The notes beneath the pieces are model-generated. The model made no database searches. It saw nothing but the letters and a program-made list of their open reading frames with translations, and was not told the origin of the DNA. A DNA stretch of 64,000 bases from Serpula lacrymans var. lacrymans S7.9 (lineage: Eukaryota > Basidiomycota > Agaricomycetes > Boletales > Serpulaceae). Shown piece after piece: positions 44,828-56,013 of this stretch. A program made the position numbers and the translations under genes. Position 1 is the stretch's first letter. The number at the start of each line of letters is the position of its first letter. Location: NCBI RefSeq assembly GCF_000218685.1, contig NW_006763295.1, positions 930,857 through 994,856 of the forward strand, given 5' to 3'.

Positions 44828-46574
44828 TTACGACATCCCATTCCTCATGTTATCGAACGCGCTCCATTCGTACCTCAACCAATTGGGGGCCCAGTCTAAA
44901 CCACCCATCGCATCTTTGACGACCCTTACCAGGCTTCTTCCTGGAACGGGATCCTTGCCAGGCCCTCCTTCCATACCTTCCCTAGGGGGCCCTTTGTCGC
45001 CGCTCAGTTCCCAGAACATGCTTCCTCCGAGGCCCTCGCGGCGGATAAACTCTCCCTTCCATGCTGCAACTTCATCGCTGTCAAAGCTCACCATCTCCTT
45101 CTTCTGGTAATCATATGACCAACTTGCAAACATCTGTTCATCCCGGAACAAGTACGAGTTGGGAAGCGGCAGTACGCGATAGTCATACACGCCTTGCTCC
45201 CAACTTCCAGGTCCCATTCCTGAGAACCGAGTGCCTGGCCCTTCTGTGTTTGCAAAGCTTCGCCCATAAAGAGGGATGCCCATGATGACTTTATGGCGGG
45301 CAACACCGTTGTTGATATACCAAAATATAGCTTGAGAGGCATTGATGGATCCACCGTATACGTTTGCTTGGTGGTTGGCTACTTGATCCCATGATCCAGC
45401 TTTGGAGATAACGTCAGATTTCGGGCAAGGTTGGCACATATGCAGACGTACAGAAATCATATGACATCATGTTCCAAAAGTCGAGATATTGATCCATTTC
45501 GCGGACATGAAGCTTCTGGTAGTTGTCAGGCCCGCAAGGCGCAGCAATCTGTGGAAGTGGCAAAATGAATGAGAATTATAGTGCGCATTAACATCAATTA
45601 AGACACACTGTTAAGAGGAACTTATAGTCGGCGCTCTTGTTGTAAGCATGCCGATCGAGGCCTATCCTGAGCTCCCTCAGGAGATCAACGTAACCTCTTG
45701 CCTGGCTATCATTGGAAGGATATTCATAATCGATGTCCAGACCATCTAATCCATAGTCTTCCAACAATTTGATCGCAGACTGGACAAAGTTTGCACGCAG
45801 CGCGGGATGTACAACAACAGGATGGAAAGAAGGTGAATAAGTCCACCCCCCTATAGAAAGTAGCACTTTAAGGTGACGGTTCTGTTTCTTGAGGTTGTAA
45901 ATGGCTTTGAAATTGCCATAGAGGTTGTTGCCGACGTCATTCCAGGAATCCCCAGGGTAGTGTATGTCTTTATCAGCCCATACGTCTGATAAGAAAACTT
46001 CTCCAGTTTCAGGTCTTATGTTTGCAAATGCATATAGGATATGTCTAAAGGATGATTAGGTTAATGGTAAATGAACTAACTACATGAAGAATGCGCACGT
46101 AAGGTCTTGAACAGGAATGGACGAAGGAGGGAATTTGCGCGCATATATTCCCCTATTATCTTGTGTCAGAGGTATGGGAGAAAGTATATATCATAAACAT
46201 ACCAATTAACAAAGCTGGAATGGCGACAAGTTGTTAACAATCCAGTGATGTTTGGAACATTGAAATGCTGCTCACTATCCGACACTGTATTTTCCTTGAC
46301 CTGACATTTCTGTGTCGTCCGTTGAGACTTGTGGTAGTTCTTGATTGTTATTTTCCTTGGAGTCTGTGGAGTCTTGTTCAGATTCTGGAATAGGAGCGCT
46401 CTGTGGTGTGCTGTAATAAGTTCGAGCCCACTGGCTAGTCTTGTAGAGTCCAAATGCAAAGAGACAGAAGGCTATAATCAAGAGTAATATTTTACGAAGA
46501 GAGAAACGAGAGGCGGGCTTGATGCTGGTATCTGCGTCGTCTGAAGAAACAGGTTGATAGGAACGAGAGAACAT
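44828..46574 (-). CDS. GH18 chitinase with N-terminal membrane anchor
   Basis: Six exons (46574-46276, 46214-46203, 46152-46099, 46044-45609, 45548-45452, 45399-44828) give 489 residues. Residues about 27-45 ([18 protein letters not shown]) form an uncleaved signal anchor after a short basic stretch, followed by a Ser/Glu-rich stalk. The GH18 barrel starts near VGYFVNWGIYARKF (strand 1), continues with [11 protein letters not shown] and the catalytic DGLDIDYE (D222, D225, D227 and acid E229), then MSYD and GIPLYGRSF. Family GH18 cleaves chitin by substrate-assisted catalysis. A type II anchor would place it at the plasma membrane or in secretory vesicles, where wall remodelling is likely. Exon 2 is a 12-nt microexon. 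Confidence 0.9.
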
Positions 46575-46703
46575 GTCAGCTGCGCTTCACCGCCACACCT
46601 CTGTGTTCCAAAAGTTGAAGTGAACAACGTCATCTGTTGCCGAGTGCCGCAAGGGCTCGCTTTACCCTCTACCTACTTTTCCTCACTCATAAGTACTCAA
46701 ACC
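46575..46703. promoter_or_regulatory. Compact bidirectional promoter
   Basis: Only 129 bp separate the start codons of the chitinase gene (-) and the first DUF6697-like gene (+). Both promoters and 5' leaders must fit here, so the genes may be co-regulated. Confidence 0.5.
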
Positions 46704-48210
46704 ATGGTTAACGCATTTGCTCAGGATAGTCATAACGAGTTTATTGTCATATCAGATTCGGACTCTGATATAACAAAACGCAAAGCTGAGCGGGAGCAAC
46801 TTGAACGAAAGTCAAAACTTCGTCGTCACCAGAAGACATCAGAGAACTTTTTGGACAACGAACTCAAGAAGATCCAGAAAGAGAACGAAAGCCTCAGAGC
46901 AAAGTGTGTGTCTCAGAAAATCGAAATAGAGAGACTTCAGATCACTTTAAAACAGCTTACGAGTCAAGGTGACGATGAAGAGGTATTTTTACGGTCTTGC
47001 TTTACTTGTGGTATACATGTCTGACGCTTCTCTCGCCAGAAAAAGCTGACTGTAATTGAGTCCAGGTCAAGTGTCAGCGTCAAGCCCCCTGCTACATCCA
47101 TGAAAGTCGAGACGAGTGATCTTCTACCAGTAAAATATTCCATCCAACTATTGCAACATGCAGAATGGCTGATGCAGAATAACAGCCCAATACCAAACTT
47201 ATCTCAGTTCTCGTCAAGGTAGATAACAGCCCCGACGAGGTGAAGAATGTGTCATGCACGAAAAGTGAGGATGGAAAATCAGATCTCTGGAACCTTGATG
47301 ACTTCGGCCTTGGCCCACCTATCAAAGTCGAAGATACTTTTGGCGCAGGGTTTTCGAGGAAAGTCATAAGCGACGTACGTTAAATGTTTCCATACAAAAG
47401 ATTTCCCACTTTTCTACGAATTGATCGTCATGTACTTCGTTAAACAGGCGCTTGGGGGAGCTATGATGGGATGCTTTCATAACTGGCATAATCACGATGA
47501 AACGAAAGTCCCTTAGCACGATCAACTGTCAATCGGCTTACTCTATGCTATGTTACTAATGTTTTACCCGCAGTGCTTCTTTCAATCGTTCCTGGAATCT
47601 ACAGCTCCCCACCAAGCCAGGAGAGCATGGGGTCGTGTTCGCGTCATTTAGCTATGCTGCTCCCCTTACTTCCTCTAATCGTCAGCGCATCGACTTTATC
47701 GTCGGAGAGCGGGCAAATTACTGGCAGTATTGCGGCACATATGAGGTAACACGTACCGGAGCCATCTTGCCAGCCCACCTCAATATGCTGTCCCCTTTTG
47801 TCTTATCAACATGGGTCAAGGGAGTACGTGGATCGCAGTGGGGGAAGACTTGGCTATGTCAAATAAACGAAGAACTTATGGAACAAGCTGAAAATACTGG
47901 TATCAAGGTTGATCTCGTTGATGACACCACAGATGAAGGTGTACGCGCAGGGCTGCTGGATGGCAGGATAACTATGAGTTTCACCATAATGAAGTGTGTG
48001 GGATATCGTACCGACTGGCATGAAAAATTCCTCCGTTACCAAGCGCATCCTAAGCCACCGAAGCACTCGAAGAAAAGCAAAGGTACGACTAATATTAAAG
48101 GCTTACCTCCCGCAAAAAAGTCGAAGGGGCGATCTGGACGTACGGCCATCAAATATTCTGATACATCTGATTCGGATACCAAAGACGAGTTCGATTCTGA
48201 AGACGAATAA
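46704..48210 (+). CDS. DUF6697-like protein, copy 1 (SIM, coiled coil, basic tail)
   Basis: Exons read 46704-46982, 47040-47129, 47219-47374, 47448 to about 47515 and 47574-48210. The N-terminus has EFIVISDSDSD, a SUMO-interacting-motif look-alike, then a long coiled coil (KKIQKENESLRAKCVSQKIE). Acidic linker segments follow. The C-terminal domain has LPTKPGEHGVVFASF, NYWQYCGTYEV and STWVKGVRGSQWG, a pattern I associate with DUF6697 of Agaricomycetes, then a Lys-rich tail (KPPKHSKKSKG) and an acidic end. The exon starting at 47448 reaches a TAG unless a non-standard donor near 47516 is used, so the last junction is unsure. The function is unknown; the layout suggests a nuclear protein. Confidence 0.55.
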
Positions 48211-48654
48211 TTCCCGTAGGTATGCGAGCAAGTACCTCGGATTTAATTCGCTGGAAGGTATAAGAGCCCCAGGACGCCCACTCGTGGTATTTTCAAGGAG
48301 CCATAAGCTGCGAATTGTGTCGCTGTCAAAGTTGTCGCTGGCGACTCTGGATTTAGAACCTTTCACCATACCAATATTTGCTCCTACTTTTGCGACATGA
48401 TATGATCACAGTCTAACATCACCTCATAATTGAAAGATCTTCACGCACATACTTACATCTGTTTGGCATAATAGAATCAGGCATCCTTCACGACCTAATG
48501 GTACAATTTCTGATATATATCAAGAAAACTTGATTTGTGGGACATGCGTACTGTGATGAAATTTGACATGAAAGTTATTACGGCAACCCAACCAAACTAT
48601 ATAGGTCTGCTTTACTTTTCCTACTTCCAGGACATTTGTCTACAAAAATATTCT
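48211..48654. other. Spacer between the tandem DUF6697-like copies
   Basis: No gene is seen. It should hold the 3' end of copy 1 and the promoter of copy 2. Confidence 0.4.
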
Positions 48655-50377
48655 ATGGTTCTTTCTCGAGCTACGAGCAAAAACTCTCTGAATAATCATG
48701 AAGTCATCGAGATTTCCGACTCAGAATCAGAACGCAATCATGACACGAAAGCACAAAAAATGAAGAAATTTCTCAATCGTAGAACAGCCGAAATGCGAAA
48801 ACGGGAAGAACAGTTGGTTCAACAGGTAGAAAAATATCAGAAAGAGAATGAAAATATGTTGGCAGAATGTGCTTCGTATAAAACCGAAATTGTGAAGCTG
48901 CGAGAGGCGTTGAAGCTAGCTACAGGTGGCAATAAGAAGGTACGCTCAATGTGCTTGATCGCATGCAGTACAGGTAACTAATGTTAGTGAATGCTTGTTC
49001 AACACCAGAATTTCGTCAAAACTGAATCCCAAATAAGTATTGAAGTTGACCTCGGACCGGCTATAAAAGCTGAGAAGAAAGAGGAAGAAGACTCGAAAGT
49101 TAAAATTGACTCATTGGTAGGACTTTTGGTGGTACGCCCTCTCTATCACCAGAATTTCTGGAGTTGGAGGAGGATAGTTAGCCTATGAAAATGGACTCTA
49201 ATATCACGAATGAAGTGCCAAACGCTGAATCAACTCCAACAGTTTCCAACGTCCCTGGTCGCGACACATCGATTCATCAAGTTCCACCCAGTCCTCAGGC
49301 ATTTCTGGATAATTCTTACAGCGAAGACTATCAAGAACGTGTCAAAATGCCTGTCACATCCGAGGATGAATCCAGCATTGTAGAGCACGAGTCTGGCACG
49401 CCCCATGTTCCGAGAGTAAAGCGTGAGCCGACACCAGACGACGGCCAAAAAAACCTTGTTCCAGTGGTTGTCAAATCAGAGGACCACTCTGATGAATCCA
49501 AGCACGTATCGTTCACGAAAAGCGAAATCTCGATGGTTTTGATCTCGGATCCCCTATAAAGGTCGAAGAAGGTTTCCACGCCGGGTTTTCCAGGAAAGTG
49601 AATAGTGATGCAAGTAAAGTAGTTTGCGCATCGTATCGGTACCACACCTTTACTAGCTGGCTATATCACTGAATAGGCCCTTGGTGGAGGGCATCAAGAA
49701 TGTTTTCATCACTGGCAAAAACGTGATCCGACAAAAATTTCCATAGTGAGGTTTTGGATTCTATGTGCTTAAATTTTCTGGCATTGATCAATAATTTCAT
49801 GTCGCAGTGATGTCGCAGTGTTACCTTCAAACGGTCGTGGAATTCGCAGTTTCCATTTACGCCAGGCGCTCATGGTGTCGTTTTTAAGACATTCGAGAAA
49901 TATGGTGATGATGTTCCAGTACGCGAACCCATCGATTTCATCGTTGCGGAGAAGGCAAATCACTGGCAATATTGCGGCACCTATGATATTAAAAGTACGG
50001 GAGGGATAAATCCGTCTCATCTTGGCATGTTTCCCCCCGGTCTTTTGACCACCTGGGTCAAAGGACTGAGGAGGTCGCAGTGATGGGGCGTAAACCTAAT
50101 CGGTCTGCGTTATTGGACGGGAGAATTATTATAGGATTTTCAATCATGCAGTGCGTTGGATATCAAAAAAAAATGGTACGAAAAATTTGTTCACTACAAA
50201 AAACACCCAAATCCCCCGAAACACCGGCGTAAGAAAAGGAAAAGCACGAGCAACGCTTATGACTCACCTCCAGCAAAAAAGCCAAAGTCAAGCTCTCGGG
50301 GAAAAGCTGTCAAAAAGCCACGTGTTAAACGATCTCGTATTGCTCTTAGCTCTCGTTATGACACTTGTTCCTGTTGA
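48655..50377 (+). pseudogene. DUF6697-like protein, copy 2, disrupted
   Basis: It starts at ATG 48655 and repeats the plan of copy 1: HEVIEISDSESE (SIM-like), a coiled coil (VEKYQKENENMLAECASYK), acidic linkers with VKxE repeats (RVKREPTPDD), PFTPGAHGVVFKTF, NHWQYCGTYDI and TTWVKGLRRSQ, then a Lys-rich tail (PPKHRRKKRKS). Directly after RRSQ comes TGA where copy 1 has Trp. About 80 bp are missing relative to copy 1, and an A9 run shifts the frame near 50165. One intron donor is GC (GATGCAAGT), where copy 1 has GT. The C-terminal domain is therefore broken, although a shorter protein could still be made. Confidence 0.6.
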
Positions 50378-50607
50378 TTATTTGTGTTAATTGCTTTTTA
50401 CACTCGCTTCTCTGTCTTACACTGCTTGGATTTCCGGTCAAAGTTTTACAAGACATTAAAGAGATAATAAGCGGCGTGCTTTATTGACGCCACACGGCGA
50501 TGCACGTCGTGAAGCGTGCAGTACAAGCAATCCGAAAAATGACATGATAGATTGAAGGGTCAGGAAACCGAAATATAGCACACGCCGACACAGTGTAATT
50601 GGGAAAA

Positions 50608-53363
50608 TCATAGTAGTCGAGTGATCACACCAAGACCCTGGAAGGTCTTTTCAGTACGGGATAAATCCTAATAAAATGATGTACTCACTTTTGTCTTGCC
50701 CTCACGAAATAGTAGCTTCATACCCTCCTTGATAAACTCGGGATGCGAGATGAACTCAAATTGCACAGTCGCTCGATCACCTGTACGCAGGACACCCTGT
50801 GGGTGGTCCATTTCGATGATGCGGACTGTCTGGCGCACCGCCTTGTCGAATTTATGATGAATTAGGCCAGATATTTCATTTATAGATTCTATAACGTACC
50901 CCACAGTGAAGCATGGCCTAGCATAAGGACTAGATTGAGAACTTTATACAACTGCATGCGGACATTACGAACCTGATAGTTCCGTTGCAATGTGGTGTTG
51001 TGGCTATGACACATCAATGAGTACTCCCACCAGAATTGAAGGAAGACGTACTAAAGGATCAAGACCTGACCCTCGAACTGACGTATCGCTAACAAGAAAA
51101 AGCCCTTGATATGGTAAATATCAGGATATTTTATTTGTAACCTACCTCGAGGAGGAGTGTCTGTCCTGTGCACTATGACCATACCCTTGCGTACCGTCGC
51201 CCTTCTCACACGCTTCAGCGCAAGAGATACACACTGTCCAGCTTCTGCCATAGTGACGTCGGCCCTGTGAAGAACATTAATTCAGTTCATCGACGTTCCA
51301 TCGTAACGAGAAAAACCCAGGTGTCAACGCAGAGAAATAAACACACCTCTTTCGCTGCATGCTTCTGACGATCGTGTTCTGATAATTTCCATTAGGATCT
51401 GGGCCCAAAAGAACAGCTTCGCCCGTCTTGATACTTCCGGCATTTACTATACCATTGACAACCGTGCCTACATATGGGACGGACCACACTTCGGTTACAC
51501 AGTACTGAATGTTCAGGAAAGCGCTTTGTGAGCTCGAACTTTTTGGGAAAGAAACCCGCTTACCTCAAGTGGTTGGTTACTGGCAAATTTCTCTTGATCA
51601 TTTTCGCTGGAAGGAAGGAGGTTAAGGAATGTGCGAACCTTGAAAATTTAAATGCGATCAATTGACGCTGGATCAAAATGTAAAGAAAAACTGACTAGGT
51701 CGAGACCTTCTCCTGTAACATTCGAGATCTGAAATATTGGGCATAAACTGGTTTGTTTCTATGAGCTTCAAAGAAAAGGGTCTAACGCTGAACAGAAAAA
51801 CTTACCGTTGTTGCGCAAATTTATCTGAAAGCTCAACGGCTATCTCCATAGAGTTCACAAAAACTGGGGTCTTTCTGATTTCAAGTGAGAAAAGTTGTAA
51901 TATCGAAGTTCTTTTTTCGTACCTGCATCCTGGACTCTTAAGTATCTTCACCACTTGTTTTGTGGTTTCAGCAAGTACATTTGGTGGAGTCATGTCAATC
52001 TAAACAATCATGAATCATTCAAAGAGACTGTAGTAGTAACCGCCGTGCTGAAACTTACTTTCGTGATACAGACGACAACAGGGACGCTCAGAGCCAGAGC
52101 TATTGCTAAATGTTCCTTGGACATTCCTATGAGACCGGCATTAGCACCGACCATGAGAATAACACACGATGGCGCTCCAGACGTTAGTCCATATAGGGTA
52201 GTCTTCAAGTAGCGTTCGTGACCGGCAAGGTCTAAACATCTATCATGAATACGACGAATATTAGGATAGGCGTAAGGCTATAAGATGTACCGCTGAATGA
52301 GACAATCTTCGCTGCCTTCATAGATATTTCGTCCCACCCCAGCTTTTCGCGTCGAATGACATCCAAATCCGATGAGTGAGCAGTGCTAGGAAGTATTGGG
52401 GCACCTGAGGGGCCAAATCCCAAAATCTGCGAGAGATTAACCAGTGCAAAATCCATTTGAAAAACCACTATACCTCCATGCCTACACTAGACGTCCGCCC
52501 TGTCTCCACTTCGTGCTTATGGCGGAATAATCCGACCCTTGCTCGTCCTCTTCCATCATCCAGTGCACCTAAACTTGATTGAGATAAAACAAGTGCACTG
52601 AGCTAGAACCATAACCAACCTCTTGTAAGTACCCCAAGCGTAGTTGACTTCCCACTATCCACATTCCCAACGACCGCACAACGGACTTCAGGAGTAAGTG
52701 AAACGCTTGGTGGAGGTAGACGTAGTAGAGTGGTACTACGTGGATGTGGTTCGGTAGCCTCAAATAATACAGAAACCTTTAACATGTGATTATCAAATGA
52801 TGCCTTCATTCATATTAATTATGAACAAGCGTACCTGCCCACCAACGTCCTCTACGATTTTCTTCAAATCCGCCTGCAGAGATATGACTTCACTTTCGTT
52901 CCGCGAGATGCCCGTCCAGTCACCTGCATCTTCGACAGGTTCACCAGCAAATAGCTTGCTATATGGCGGTCGAGCTCCTATGCGGAAAATGTACTCGCCC
53001 CGATGCTGCGTTAGCAGAGAAGAAATCATATCTCGAGCCTTTTTATGTTGCTGGGAATGTAGAAGATCCTTCACAGTATAAATTTCCATAGTTCAGCTAC
53101 CATGGTACGAGATGCAGCCCCGCAAAAGGCTAAGGACTGAATGAAGTGCTCACTAGTATCTGTTCTTCGACTTCCACATCTGACTGAGGTTCGGGCTCCC
53201 TCATGACCACTCCGGTCTCTCTATCGTCTTTCGCTTTCTCCTTCTTCTTGTCGTGTAAGCTCTGGTTTTCCTTCTCCCACTCTGCGCCGATAGCCCGCTG
53301 TTTGGCGGTTTCTCGAGAGCGAATCTCGTCTATCTCGGACTGAAAGTTGCGTAGGGAAGTCAT
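50608..53363 (-). CDS. GTPBP1-type translational GTPase
   Basis: Many short exons run from 53363 ([19 protein letters not shown]) to TGA at 50608. The G domain has G1 GNVDSGKST, the switch region [17 protein letters not shown]3 [11 protein letters not shown], the TK/ID pair of G4 split by an intron, and [11 protein letters not shown]. Beta-barrel domains follow ([45 protein letters not shown]), and the C-terminus ends [16 protein letters not shown]. This order matches the GTPBP1/GTPBP2 relatives of EF-Tu and Hbs1, which work in ribosome rescue or mRNA surveillance. The N-terminal join is unsure: exon 1 can splice in phase to an acceptor near 53075 or 53046, or translation could start at 53089. 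It is divergent from the next gene across about 510 bp. Confidence 0.85.
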
Positions 53364-53876
53364 GTTGATAATAAGGAGAGATAAAGACGGTATAAGTAAG
53401 GTCTATATACTGCATTCAAGCTTGAGTCAAGTCCAGTCTGGGGGAAAGTCATTTGGAGTCACGTCACCCTCGATTAGTGTCACATAGGGGTACTTTTACG
53501 GAAATCCTGGCTTGTTTTAGAACCAATTGGCAGTCGAGAAAGCTTTTCGTGACTCCACCGAGTGGCCGTTTGCAATATTGAGGCGAAAATGTCAAAAGAA
53601 TACAAGAGTCCTTGATAAAAGTCTATTGTATGAACAGTGGTCATGATGGCTCAAGAGAAGGACGTTGTGATTGAGAAAAGAAAAAAGAAAAGAGGTGTGG
53701 CGCGAGGCGTCCTAATTTGGTACCTGTTATGGTTCCGGTGGCACGTGCTCTGTGGCAAAAAGTCCAACCTCGCCTCGACAAGGTGGATTCGGAGCGATAT
53801 ATAACGACCACGATATGCTGAACACGTTCTAACCCCATCATCTTGTAGTATCTGTGTCATTTCGTAGTATACAAAA

Positions 53877-56013
53877 ATGGCGTCTGTAACACCGGAACCG
53901 TCTGGTTCAGCCTCCCAGCCAGATCAACTTCGTTTACTCCAAGGGACAACGCCTGGATTACTCGACTCTTCTCAATCTAAACGAGTCCTCCGCTTTTCCA
54001 ACTCCAAGCTACATTTCGCGTCATTCGATCCGCGCACTGCCTATGCTGGAGATGAAATCCCAGACATCCGTAAAATGTCTCTCAAAGAAGACCAGCCGCG
54101 CCCCAAGCGCATCGTAATTGAGACCACCCCAGAAGGACTCAGCAGCTGGCGATTCGTTCCACGGGCGCTTTTGGAAGAAGGTGTGGTAGAAGAAGGGTCT
54201 TGGCCACGCGTTGTCAATATCTGCGGGTGAGCAGAAGGATTGGCGATGTATGTTCTTATTCAGTTTTTTTCTGATCCTTGGCGTTCCAGTGAACACGTGT
54301 TTTGCCATCAGGACCAGTGGGATATATACAAACTGGATCCAGCATACAAATGTGTTGTGCATCATGGCTTTAAATATTCATCTATATCGAGGGTCGAATT
54401 GAATGGCCCTCGAGACACTGTGTTCTTCCCAGAGGCCCCAGGTGCTAAACGATCTCGCCGACCCTCGGTGGAGAGGAGATCACCATTACACGGCATGAAA
54501 AGGTCTCGCCCGCAAGCTACAGATTATATTAGCAGCGATTCCGATGATGATGACGAAGGCGAGGTTGAACGCATGGTTGTTGACGAGTCCGCACACACAA
54601 AAAAATCCAGGGATGGGAAGGATAAGCGTCGTAAATGGAGCAACCGAGAAGAATTAGAAAGGCAACGAAATCTACGGCGTCAAAAAATTATGAAAACTCA
54701 GTTGAAGCGAACTCATAACTCGCGATCAAATGACCCAAACGCTCCTGCTGCACCTGATGACGATATGTCGATATCAGACCTTCAAGGCGGAAGCAAGCCA
54801 GCTGAAAACATTGGAAAGCGGAAAGGTGTGCTTTTCCATCAGAAATACTACTTTCCTACTTACAGTAAATCTTACACTGATGCTTCCTAGGTCCCCAAGT
54901 GGAGTCTGCCACTGATGAAGACACAAAACCAGACGAAGAGCAAGATCGTGCCAGACAAAGTGGTCACAAGCGTATGCGAACTGTTTCGCCCAATACTGTT
55001 CAACAGGCATTGAAGGCGATGAAGGCCGAAAGAGAAAAACGAAGGCAAGACAAGGTGCACAAAGTTGACGAGAGCCGACGTAAGGCGCGTGAAGAGATTC
55101 TTTTGAATGCCATACGTTCAGATTTCCCGGTCTACAATAATACTTACACCAAAGGTGAGCTTTTGTGGTATTCTGCGAATGATTGCTGAAGCTGGGCACT
55201 CCGAAAGACCACCAACGATCTCCTGCTGGCGATATTGTCTCCGAGGAAGAAGAGCTTCAGCCAGAAACTATATCGCCTGAGCAGGCTGAACGCGAAAATG
55301 CTCTTGCTGAGTCTATTCAAAAGATGAAGGAACTCGACAGAGACAAACCTTTGTGGGAAGCGGAACGCAGGAAGCGCGAAGCACGTGAAAAGGCCGAAGA
55401 GGAAGAGAAGAGAGCAATAACTGAAGAGCGTAGAAGGGCCCAAGCCGAACGTGAGAGACAACAATGTGAAGAAGAGGAACGTCTAAGAAGTTTTAAAGAA
55501 GAATGCAAGAGACAGCAACGCGAAGAAGAAGAGCGTGTAAGAATGGCTGAAGAAGAAACGGAACGACGCAAGAAGGAAGAGGCAAAATGGCAGAAGGAAA
55601 AGAGGCGCCGACAGAGAGAGCGATGGGGGACTGGCCTATGGACTTCCCAGCGAGCATTGGAACGTTTTAAAGTTTTAAGCGATGATTTCGACAACGCCAA
55701 ATTCTCTTCAGATTTTCCCATCGCATTCGAAGATATCCCTTGGCCAGTGCTTAACCCTCCACACTTCTCAGTAGAGGACGTCGATTGGCAAGCTGTGGAA
55801 ATCTTCTTCGAAACTGTGAGGACCCATATGCGGATCCAGGATTACAAGGAATTCGTACAGAAAAGCCATCGGCGATTTCATCCAGACCGATGGCGGGCAC
55901 GGAAAGTTTGGACGGCAGTGCCAGACGAGCTAGAACGTGAATGCTTAGAAGTCGCTGCAAATACTGTCGCGCAAGCGCTGACGCCTATATGGATGGACGC
56001 TAAATCACTGTAA
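53877..56013 (+). CDS. Charged coiled-coil protein with J-like HPD tail
   Basis: Exons 53877-54226, 54290-54825, 54891 to about 55130-55154 and about 55188-56013. Residues 1-200 contain a compact N-terminal segment (LRFSNSKLHFASFDPRTAY, QWDIYKLDPAYKCVVHHGF). A basic, acidic-patch nuclear-type linker follows (YISSDSDDDDEGEVE, KRRKWSNREELERQRN). A long Glu/Arg/Lys coiled coil comes next (REAREKAEEEEKRAIT). The C-terminal module reads FFETVRTHMRIQDYKEF and KSHRRFHPDRWRARKV. The HPD within a helical hairpin resembles J-like ends of NFKBIL1-type proteins. The join before the coiled coil is unclear: the obvious donor at 55155 gives the wrong frame, while a weaker donor near 55129 restores it. A nuclear role is inferred only. 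Confidence 0.6.
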
